Origin: Punica granatum
Taxonomy: Eukaryota; Streptophyta; Magnoliopsida; Myrtales; Lythraceae
DNA: 64,000 nt
Direction: 5' to 3'
NCBI RefSeq assembly: GCF_007655135.1
Contig: NC_045128.1
Coordinates: forward strand, 3,286,001-3,350,000
Both the position numbers and the translations under genes were made by a program. Below the pieces are notes generated by a model. The model saw nothing but the letters and a program-made list of their open reading frames with translations, was not told the DNA's origin and searched no databases. How positions within the stretch are numbered: position 1 is the first letter of the stretch; every line of letters begins with the position of its first letter. Positions 57,144-64,000 of this stretch are shown piece after piece.

Positions 57144-57769
57144 GATTCAGATTCCTTAACTAACTTATAACCTTTTGGGGCTTTTGGTTGATCTAGAGGA
57201 CACCAGACTTCACTAGGTTTGAGTTTTTGCCAAGGCATAGTGCCTGGAGATGTGAGTTCATGCTTCCTAGGACGGTCATGAAATCTGACTAATTCTTCAC
57301 GAATAATTTTTCTAAAGACTTCTTCAGTAGGTGTTTCTATGGGCTGAGGTTCCTTCCCCCCCTTTGAAACTGACTCTCTAATTCCTACGACTTCGTCTAG
57401 GAGCTTAGTAGTTTCGTCTAAAGTTTCTTTAAACGAGATTTCTTTAACTCTTCTAATGACTTCACTGAGTTCCTCTTTTAGACTTGAGATTTCTTCATGC
57501 TGTTTTTGTCTAACTTTCTGATTAAGGCTAACCAAAAGATCTACTATGACGTTCAACTGAGGGTGGAACGTATGACTAATGTGAGGGTACTGGTTTCCCT
57601 GGGTACACTCAACTAGAGACTTATTTTCATCTAGATACTTTTCAGTGGGAAAAGCTAGACCATGAATGCTATTTTCATCAAAATAAGGGTTCTGCCTAAA
57701 GGCTTCACCTAGAGTTCTTTGGTAGCCGACTTCTTTGAGAAGTTTCTCAAGATTACCAGATCCTAGCAT
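57140..57769 (-). CDS. Viral 209-aa coiled-coil ORF, left copy
   Basis: 209 residues, the first gene reading outward from the palindrome centre, overlapping the coat-protein start by 4 bases (ATGA). The middle (about 75-145) is predicted coiled coil (QKVRQKQHEEISSLKEELSE). The C-terminus is Pro/Lys-rich. In position it corresponds to the ORF just upstream of the coat protein in soymoviruses/caulimoviruses (ORF III, virion-associated protein). That assignment is by position and coiled coil only. It is identical to the right copy at protein level. Confidence 0.65.
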   Translation of the reverse strand: MLGSGNLEKLLKEVGYQRTLGEAFRQNPYFDENSIHGLAFPTEKYLDENKSLVECTQGNQYPHISHTFHPQLNVIVDLLVSLNQKVRQKQHEEISSLKEELSEVIRRVKEISFKETLDETTKLLDEVVGIRESVSKGGKEPQPIETPTEEVFRKIIREELVRFHDRPRKHELTSPGTMPWQKLKPSEVWCPLDQPKAPKGYKLVKESES

Positions 57770-57776
57770 AATTAAG

Positions 57777-57791
57777 CAATCCTTAGTATTC
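57777..57791. other. Spacer at the centre of the viral palindrome
   Basis: Fifteen unpaired bases (CAATCCTTAGTATTC) separate the two arms; each arm starts seven bases before its 209-aa ORF start codon. This is the recombination junction between the two viral copies. Confidence 0.9.
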
Positions 57792-57798
57792 CTTAATT

Positions 57799-58428
57799 AT
57801 GCTAGGATCTGGTAATCTTGAGAAACTTCTCAAAGAAGTCGGCTACCAAAGAACTCTAGGTGAAGCCTTTAGGCAGAACCCTTATTTTGATGAAAATAGC
57901 ATTCATGGTCTAGCTTTTCCCACTGAAAAGTATCTAGATGAAAATAAGTCTCTAGTTGAGTGTACCCAGGGAAACCAGTACCCTCACATTAGTCATACGT
58001 TCCACCCTCAGTTGAACGTCATAGTAGATCTTTTGGTTAGCCTTAATCAGAAAGTTAGACAAAAACAGCATGAAGAAATCTCAAGTCTAAAAGAGGAACT
58101 CAGTGAAGTCATTAGAAGAGTTAAAGAAATCTCGTTTAAAGAAACTTTAGACGAAACTACTAAGCTCCTAGACGAAGTCGTAGGAATTAGAGAGTCAGTT
58201 TCAAAGGGGGGGAAGGAACCTCAGCCCATAGAAACACCTACTGAAGAAGTCTTTAGAAAAATTATTCGTGAAGAATTAGTCAGATTTCATGACCGTCCTA
58301 GGAAGCATGAACTCACATCTCCAGGCACTATGCCTTGGCAAAAACTCAAACCTAGTGAAGTCTGGTGTCCTCTAGATCAACCAAAAGCCCCAAAAGGTTA
58401 TAAGTTAGTTAAGGAATCTGAATCATGA
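57799..58428 (+). CDS. Viral 209-aa coiled-coil ORF, right copy
   Basis: Same protein as the left copy; the stop overlaps the coat-protein ATG as ATGA. Candidate virion-associated protein by position and coiled coil. Confidence 0.65.
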   Translation: MLGSGNLEKLLKEVGYQRTLGEAFRQNPYFDENSIHGLAFPTEKYLDENKSLVECTQGNQYPHISHTFHPQLNVIVDLLVSLNQKVRQKQHEEISSLKEELSEVIRRVKEISFKETLDETTKLLDEVVGIRESVSKGGKEPQPIETPTEEVFRKIIREELVRFHDRPRKHELTSPGTMPWQKLKPSEVWCPLDQPKAPKGYKLVKESES

Positions 58429-60890
58429 ATTCCCAAGAAATCGCTGATAAGCTTGCAAAGCTTAAGTCTAGAATAGCTCAGCTTAAAGTCTTAGAACAAG
58501 AAACTGCTAGGTTAAACCCTAGGCGCGAATCAATCTCTCGAGAAATCGATGAAACAGAAAAAACTTATGACTATCTTAGTGATAGAGCTAGAGAAGTCCG
58601 TAGACAGCATTATGCTGACAGACGTCCTACTAAAGCAGAGCTAGAAAGAGAACAAGCAGAATTACATAGAAGAAATCTTAGAGAACAAGCTGCTAAGAAG
58701 AAATCGGATAGAGAGAGGTACGAAGAGTATCTTGAAGGTCTTAGAAAAAGTCAAGAAAAGATGAAGTCTAAATTCGACCGTTTTGAGGAAGAATTTCAAA
58801 AGTCTTTCAAAACTCCACCAACATTCAGACAACCTACCGGTAAATCCCTTAGAACTGGTGCAGGTTTCACAGTCTATGACAAAGTCCCAGAAAGTCAGAA
58901 ACCAAAGAAATCAGGTATAGTAATATACGATCCAGAGTCTGAAACAGTCAGGAGTCATAGAAAAAGACAGGCTAGAGAAAGAACTGCTAAAGAAGAGTCT
59001 AAAAAACTAAAGGCTAAAGAACCAGTCGTTCATCAGATATTTTCTGAAGATGTAGATTCAGAACCCGAAAGGGAAGCCATTAGCAGTCAACCCGAAAAAG
59101 CCTCTTCTAGTCAAGACAGAAGTAGATTCACCGAATATCGGGATAAAAAGGAGTCATCTAGTTCAGAATCTGAAAGAATCCTTGATGAACAATTAGACGA
59201 AACATCTAGTGAGTCTAGTGATTCCGAAGCAAGTATTCATAGTAGCATGCCTAGTCTTGTTACTGCTGCAGACGAAGAAGACAAATTGTCTGAAGTGTCT
59301 GTATCCTCTAGTAAGAAGTCAGGTCGAAGTAGAAAATCTAGACCAAGAACTAGATCAATTAGTCCTAGATCCATTAGCCCAGTTTATTCTAGGTCAAGGT
59401 CACTGTCTAGAAAAACTAAGTCTAGATCACCGTCAAAATCTAGGTCCCCTAGATTTCCGTCCCCTAAGGACAAAGCTTTTAATATGACTGAAGAACAAGG
59501 TGATGTTATGTTTGCCTTTTCTGACGAAGAAGAAGTCTTTGAACCAAGGTTCAATATAGGTCAGGAACGTAGCTTTCCAGCTACTAAACGTAGGGAACGC
59601 CCTACAAAGAAAGAAGAAGTCTTTATGGAAGAGCATCGTGAAGGAAAGGATGCTGAGTATAATAGAAATTTTGATAAAGATTTCTATAGTCAGGGTTTCT
59701 TCCAAGCAGGAGGAAAATGGAAGAAAGAAACTCCACAGAAGTATAGACTTCTGCGTACTGGCAATGCCAATTCTTTTGGTTCAGTCTTGGATCTCGACTG
59801 CGTCGACGATAATGAAAGAGTCTTGTCTGACTGGGTCATGAAGACCAAGTTAGAAGTCTCAATAGGAGAAGAGTATTCTAAGTTGTCTAATAGAGAACTC
59901 TGGCAACTTTTGCTGCACAAAACTCGTGGTCAGGTACATCAATACATGTCCATGATAAGCACTCTTATTAATTATGAAACTACTCCTTTTACTGCATCCA
60001 CTCGTAATGAGTTATGGAATCATTTCGTCACTAACATTGAACGAGAGTTCATTGGTGCAGTCACTACAGGTGCAGGTGCGCTTGAAAAGCAGTCTGAAAT
60101 TAAGCATAAGCTTAATAAACTTTCAATCTGCGATATGTGTTATTTCAATTCTTTTTATTGTCAATATAAAGAATACTACTATCAGTTGATAGAGTCAGCG
60201 GATATTACCGCTTATAGGAATCTTTTTATTGATAAACTTCCCTATCCAGTCTCTAGTGTCGTTAAAGAACGCTATGATCATGAAGTAGAAATAGGAGCAG
60301 TCTACCCGACCTTAGGTGGTATCGCGTCTATTGTTAAGAAACATATGGAAGAAGTCTGTCTTAGGCGAAAAACAGAGTCTATGTTGAAGAAAACTAGGAT
60401 CTGTTGTGGTCCAGAACAAGGTCTAGATATCCCACAGCAATATGGGTGTCGTAGCAAGTCATCTAGAAAAGTCTCTAGAAAATCTTCTAGAATTCCTAAA
60501 AAGAAATATCGTCTAAAGAGATATTCTGGCAATAGGCCACCATGGAAAAGTCGGTCGAATAGACAAAACTGGAGAAGTCGAAAATTTTTTCGCAGGGGGG
60601 GAAAGTTTAGAAAAAACTCAAACCCTAAAAGAAGTCTTAATAAAAAGAAGTATTGCCCCGAAGGCAAAAAGTCTTGTCGTTGTTGGATTTGTAATGAAAT
60701 AGGTCATTACGCCAATGAATGTAGTCAGAGAAAGAATCATAGTAACAATCGTGCCCAAATATTCTTAGGTGTCATGTCTAGAAATTATGAACCTATTGAA
60801 GATTCTGATTATGATTCTGATGAGTCTTATTATGAGTTAATTACAGACTCAGAATATTCTTCCGATTCGGAGTACTCCAGCAATGGCTAA
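58425..60890 (+). CDS. CP: Viral coat protein, right copy, full length
   Basis: 821 residues. N-terminal coiled coil (about 1-125), a Lys/Ser/Glu-rich region, an RS/SP-rich stretch (about 305-350), the capsid core (about 430-670), a Lys/Arg-rich segment, and a CCHC zinc knuckle (CWICNEIGHYANEC, about 753-766) followed by a highly acidic tail. Zinc knuckle plus basic stretch is the caulimovirid capsid hallmark for binding pregenomic RNA. The frame overlaps the polymerase start by 8 bases. This is the intact counterpart of the interrupted left copy. Confidence 0.85.
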   Translation: MNSQEIADKLAKLKSRIAQLKVLEQETARLNPRRESISREIDETEKTYDYLSDRAREVRRQHYADRRPTKAELEREQAELHRRNLREQAAKKKSDRERYEEYLEGLRKSQEKMKSKFDRFEEEFQKSFKTPPTFRQPTGKSLRTGAGFTVYDKVPESQKPKKSGIVIYDPESETVRSHRKRQARERTAKEESKKLKAKEPVVHQIFSEDVDSEPEREAISSQPEKASSSQDRSRFTEYRDKKESSSSESERILDEQLDETSSESSDSEASIHSSMPSLVTAADEEDKLSEVSVSSSKKSGRSRKSRPRTRSISPRSISPVYSRSRSLSRKTKSRSPSKSRSPRFPSPKDKAFNMTEEQGDVMFAFSDEEEVFEPRFNIGQERSFPATKRRERPTKKEEVFMEEHREGKDAEYNRNFDKDFYSQGFFQAGGKWKKETPQKYRLLRTGNANSFGSVLDLDCVDDNERVLSDWVMKTKLEVSIGEEYSKLSNRELWQLLLHKTRGQVHQYMSMISTLINYETTPFTASTRNELWNHFVTNIEREFIGAVTTGAGALEKQSEIKHKLNKLSICDMCYFNSFYCQYKEYYYQLIESADITAYRNLFIDKLPYPVSSVVKERYDHEVEIGAVYPTLGGIASIVKKHMEEVCLRRKTESMLKKTRICCGPEQGLDIPQQYGCRSKSSRKVSRKSSRIPKKKYRLKRYSGNRPPWKSRSNRQNWRSRKFFRRGGKFRKNSNPKRSLNKKKYCPEGKKSCRCWICNEIGHYANECSQRKNHSNNRAQIFLGVMSRNYEPIEDSDYDSDESYYELITDSEYSSDSEYSSNG

Positions 60891-63063
60891 GGAGAACCCC
60901 AACGCAACATTCATTAAGGTTAGAATTCTTGGTAAACCAATCATGGCTTACATTGACACAGGTGCGAGCGTGTGTTTTGGCAAGCCCAGTCTGCTTCCAG
61001 GTAAATACTGGAAATCTATGGAACATCCTTTAGAGATAGCAATCGCCGATAAGTCTATCCTTAAGATAACTCATAGAGCTGAGTTTGTCAATCTAATTAT
61101 TCAGGATATTAGGTTTCCAACTCCTAGTATCTATCGTCATGATTCTGGTATGGATTTAATCATAGGAAACAATTTCCTTAGATTATATCAGCCTTTTGTC
61201 CAAAGGACTAAGTTTGTAGAACTTACTTGTCCTGCTCTTGACAATCAAAGGAAAGGAGTCGTTAGGATTCCAATCTACCATAGTAATAGAGTAAAGCAAC
61301 TTAGGTTGTTACATTATCTGTCTAGTTCCATTAAGGAAATAGAAAATGATATAGTCACAGCTGAAATAGATCAGCTTCTAGATGCAATCACTAGTGATAA
61401 CCCACTAGATCAGTCAAAAAATAGAAATCAGATGTTAGTAGAAATCAAACTCAAAGATCCTCTTAAAGAAGTCAAGGTTCCTAATAACATTCCTTATACG
61501 ATTAAAGACGTAGAAGAATTCAAAGAAGAGTGTAAACAACTCTTAGAGTTAGGAGTCATTCGTCCTAGTAAGAGTCGTCATAGTGCTCCAGCTTTCTACG
61601 TAGAAAATCATAATGAACTAAAGCGTGGTAAAAGACGCATGGTCATTAATTACAAACGCATGAACGAAGCTACTTTCGGTGATGCGTATAGTCTTCCTAG
61701 AAAGGATTACATTCTAGCTAAGCTAAAGGGATGTCAATGGTTTAGCACTCTAGATGCCAAATCAGGATATTGGCAGATACGTCTAGAAGAGTCTACTAAG
61801 GAGTTAACAGCCTTTACATGTCCTCCTCAGAAGCAGTATGAGTTTAATGTCTTACCTTTTGGTCTTAAGCAAGCACCATCTATATACCAGCGATTCATGG
61901 ATGAAAACTTAGCAGGTTTAGATTCTTTCTGTCTTGCTTATATCGATGATATTATCATATTTTCAAAAGGCAGTCTTGAAACTCATAGAAGTCATTTAAA
62001 AACGGTTTTAAAACGTTGTTTTAAAAAAGGAATCATTATTTCCAAAAAGAAAGCAATTCTTTGTAAAAAAGAAATCGATTTTCTTGGTTTAACAATCAAG
62101 CAAAATGGGGATTTTAGTCTACAACCACATATTCTTGAAAAATTAAATCTTTTTCCAGATATAATGGAAGATAGAAAGCAGTTACAAAGATTTCTTGGCA
62201 GTCTAAATTATATTTCAGACCAAGGATGGTTGAAAGACCTATCCAAGGCTAGGAAAAATCTTCAGGAAAAACTTTCTGAAAAACGAGTCTGGTCATGGTC
62301 CGATAAGGATTCGGATAATGTCCGCTATTTGAAATCTATTTGTAAAAATCTTCCACCGCTTTATAATCCATCAAATGAAGATTTGATTATTATTTCTACT
62401 GACGCAAGTGGAGACACTTGGTCCGGAACGATGACAGCCGTCGTCGGTAAAGCAGTCGATATTGACTCAAAGGATTTCCTTTCTCTTCTGAGAATAAAAT
62501 CCTATGGTGAGGCTAGTCCTTTACCAGTCTTGGCTTCGGCCTATCGGAAACCGAGATCCGTTAACTCGAGAGAATTCCTTGGCTTATTTCCAATAAGGCT
62601 AAGCCCTGGTCCCTTGTGTTTAAACAAGGACGATAGAAGTCTTCCGTCTTCGGACGATTCATCTTCGGATGACGAAATTCTGCGGTTGCGGAAACAATCG
62701 CGTCCCTCGGGGACTATATATGCTAACCTAGCTTCTTCCTTGCAGGAACGTCTGTGTAAATATGTCTGTGGGTCTTTTTCAAAAGCCGAACAAAATTACA
62801 CAACTCACGAGCGCGAGCTCTTAGCAGTCATTAAGACACTTAAGAAGTGGCGAGTCGAACTCCTTCCCAGGAAGTTTATTCTGAGAACTGACAGCAGTTA
62901 TGTTACTCGATTCAGGCATTTAAAAGGATTCAAGCAAGGTTACAATCAAGGTCGTCTCATTCGATGGCAATTGGAACTTGAGCCATACACATTCGTAGAA
63001 CAGCACGTCAAAGGAATCAATAACATTCTTCCCGATACTCTTACTCGGGAATGGAAGCCTTGA
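60883..63063 (+). CDS. Viral polymerase (protease-RT-RNase H), right copy
   Basis: 726 residues with the same domains and catalytic motifs as the left copy: DTGAS, YIDD and the RNase H acidic residues. I see no amino-acid difference between the two copies. It overlaps the transactivator start by 13 bases. Confidence 0.92.
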   Translation: MAKENPNATFIKVRILGKPIMAYIDTGASVCFGKPSLLPGKYWKSMEHPLEIAIADKSILKITHRAEFVNLIIQDIRFPTPSIYRHDSGMDLIIGNNFLRLYQPFVQRTKFVELTCPALDNQRKGVVRIPIYHSNRVKQLRLLHYLSSSIKEIENDIVTAEIDQLLDAITSDNPLDQSKNRNQMLVEIKLKDPLKEVKVPNNIPYTIKDVEEFKEECKQLLELGVIRPSKSRHSAPAFYVENHNELKRGKRRMVINYKRMNEATFGDAYSLPRKDYILAKLKGCQWFSTLDAKSGYWQIRLEESTKELTAFTCPPQKQYEFNVLPFGLKQAPSIYQRFMDENLAGLDSFCLAYIDDIIIFSKGSLETHRSHLKTVLKRCFKKGIIISKKKAILCKKEIDFLGLTIKQNGDFSLQPHILEKLNLFPDIMEDRKQLQRFLGSLNYISDQGWLKDLSKARKNLQEKLSEKRVWSWSDKDSDNVRYLKSICKNLPPLYNPSNEDLIIISTDASGDTWSGTMTAVVGKAVDIDSKDFLSLLRIKSYGEASPLPVLASAYRKPRSVNSREFLGLFPIRLSPGPLCLNKDDRSLPSSDDSSSDDEILRLRKQSRPSGTIYANLASSLQERLCKYVCGSFSKAEQNYTTHERELLAVIKTLKKWRVELLPRKFILRTDSSYVTRFRHLKGFKQGYNQGRLIRWQLELEPYTFVEQHVKGINNILPDTLTREWKP

Positions 63064-64000
63064 AGGCTTTGGATGGAGTCGTGGCCAGTAAAATGGCTGC
63101 AATCGAAGAACTTGTCAAAGAAGTCGAGAGCATCCAGCTCCAAAAGAAACAGCTTGCCAAGGTTCTTGGCATTGAAATCGAAGAGTCTCTCCCAGCTGAG
63201 ACAAAGAAGGAGTCTCTACCAAAAGGTATTCAGGAGCTCATTCCTGAATATATGAAGCAATCTGCGGAACAGCGTGAGAAAGAAGTCGGTGAGAACGGTA
63301 CTTCTCTTTTCGCTCAAAAGAAGTCTGCGGATCAGCCAAAAAAGAAATGGGCTGATTACTCTGACAATGAGGCAGAAGTAACTGAGTCCAAGCTCTCAGT
63401 TACCCGCAAGCAGTCAGTAGAAGAGTCCAAGCTCTCTTCTACCCGCACTGACGAGTCAGCTGCTGGTTCCAAGCTACCAGCGGTCAGCACAGCAGTCTCA
63501 ACTGAGACCATCCTTCCAGAGGAGTCTCTTTGGCAACATGCCAAACAAAAGAAATTCTACGTCATCTTCAATGGTCCAATGCGTGGCATATATGACGAAT
63601 GGCACAAAGTCTCCCTACACGTCTCAGGGAAACCCAATATTGTGCACAAGAGTTACAAAACTCTTGAGTCTGCAAAGGACGCTTTGAAGGAATCTGGCAA
63701 TACATTTGCCGCAAAGGCTGCAGCAGAACTCTTCCCTCACAAGGAGGGTATTAACAAGCTTCGCAGTCTTGGCAAAATCCATGGTGAGTCTTCTTCTTCA
63801 AGAGTTCCCACCATTTCAAGCATTCCAACTCGTGAAGAGTTTGAAAAGAAGCAGGTCTTAACGGTCGAGCAATACCGTTGGCGGTTCACTCAGCTAGTCG
63901 AATACAAGGAAGCCTACAAGTCTATGGGATTCTATCCTGTAGATCGTCATTCTTATGGTCCAAAGGCTATCATTCTACCAGAAGCATCGGCAGAGACTGT
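63051..64000 (+). CDS. TAV: Viral transactivator/viroplasmin, right copy, partial at window edge
   Basis: Starts at the mirror position of the left copy and is open to the end of the window (about 316 of the expected 545 residues), including coiled coil and viroplasmin domain. The frame runs off the window, so it is incomplete by sampling and not by mutation. Confidence 0.82.
   Translation, partial: MEALKALDGVVASKMAAIEELVKEVESIQLQKKQLAKVLGIEIEESLPAETKKESLPKGIQELIPEYMKQSAEQREKEVGENGTSLFAQKKSADQPKKKWADYSDNEAEVTESKLSVTRKQSVEESKLSSTRTDESAAGSKLPAVSTAVSTETILPEESLWQHAKQKKFYVIFNGPMRGIYDEWHKVSLHVSGKPNIVHKSYKTLESAKDALKESGNTFAAKAAAELFPHKEGINKLRSLGKIHGESSSSRVPTISSIPTREEFEKKQVLTVEQYRWRFTQLVEYKEAYKSMGFYPVDRHSYGPKAIILPEASAET

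Larger units (their letters stand above)
48190..57776 (-). mobile_element. Endogenous caulimovirid (pararetrovirus), left copy
   Basis: A near-complete viral genome read on the - strand: 209-aa coiled-coil ORF, coat protein, polymerase, transactivator, intergenic promoter region, movement protein, then 123-aa and 114-aa ORFs. Adjacent frames overlap by 4-13 bases in the manner of caulimovirids. Order and content resemble Soymovirus/Caulimovirus. No LTRs and no integrase are seen, as expected for a pararetrovirus. The left end near 48190 is placed where viral-looking coding sequence gives way to MITE-like host sequence, so it is approximate. I did not find a classical initiator-tRNA primer-binding site. 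Confidence 0.9.
51568..64000. repeat. Giant inverted repeat (head-to-head viral copies), arms of at least 6.2 kb
   Basis: Sequence 57792-64000 is the reverse complement of 57776-51568 with very few differences; coordinates mirror about 57784 without length change across every gene boundary I checked. The spacer is 15 bases (57777-57791). The right arm runs off the window, so arm length is a minimum. The left arm extends beyond 51568 to about 48190. Confidence 0.95.
57792..64000 (+). mobile_element. Endogenous caulimovirid, right copy (continues beyond the window)
   Basis: Mirror copy of the left virus, reading outward on the + strand: 209-aa ORF, coat protein, polymerase and the start of the transactivator. 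All frames within the window are open. The intergenic region, movement protein and host junction, if present, lie past 64000. Confidence 0.9.

Noticed and set aside
1..64000. tRNA, rRNA genes and CRISPR arrays
   Set aside because: I scanned for B-box-like GTTCGAnnCC words and array-like spaced repeats. The few matches (for example near 22112 and 28983) are inside UTP23 exons and none forms a cloverleaf; no array is present, as expected for plant nuclear DNA.
48190..64000. Interpretation as a Ty3/gypsy LTR retrotransposon
   Set aside because: There is no integrase, no LTRs, and there are separate movement-protein and transactivator genes; the polymerase ends after RNase H. This is a pararetrovirus.

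Overview
The window is nuclear DNA of a flowering plant, almost certainly a eudicot. Its genes have many short introns with GT..AG borders. It carries a chalcone synthase, a chloroplast-targeted histidine-biosynthesis enzyme and an RPK2-type receptor kinase, set in AT-rich intergenic DNA with MITEs, microsatellites and retroelement debris. I cannot name the species.

Layout. Two tandem copies of a 15-exon DUF3754 membrane-protein gene lie on the + strand (769-5756 and 7542-12189). An intronless LRR receptor kinase of the RPK2 type follows on the - strand (13634-16771). From about 21.5 to 31.9 kb there is a tandem segmental duplication on the - strand. The first unit has an intact UTP23 (SSU-processome PIN protein) gene and a UPF0496 gene. 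The second has a broken UTP23 copy and an intact UPF0496 gene. A chalcone synthase gene with an extra intron (33166-34612, -) and a five-exon HISN2 (hisIE) gene (41089-43341, -) come next, separated by long AT-rich stretches. A small zinc-knuckle/GRF gene with an internally duplicated 90-residue module starts at 47102 (+).

The right end, from about 48.19 kb to the window edge, is an endogenous caulimovirid (plant pararetrovirus). It consists of two near-identical genome copies placed head to head around a 15-nt spacer at 57777-57791, forming a palindrome with arms of at least 6.2 kb. Each copy reads outward: a 209-aa coiled-coil ORF, coat protein, polymerase, transactivator. The left copy continues through the viral intergenic promoter, the movement protein and two small ORFs before ending at host DNA. 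The left coat-protein frame has a nonsense mutation, while almost every other frame is open, so the insertion looks young. The layout (MP, small ORFs, coiled-coil ORF, CP, Pol, TAV) resembles Soymovirus/Caulimovirus. The left viral end appears to lie inside a MITE immediately 3' of the zinc-knuckle gene.

The host genes are unrelated in function and do not form a pathway. The main structural themes are local tandem duplication (DUF3754, UTP23+UPF0496, the CCHC-GRF module) and insertion (MITEs, LINE fragment, pararetrovirus). All exon coordinates are my own reading from splice-site consensus, frame continuity and paralogue comparison; no alignment software was used.
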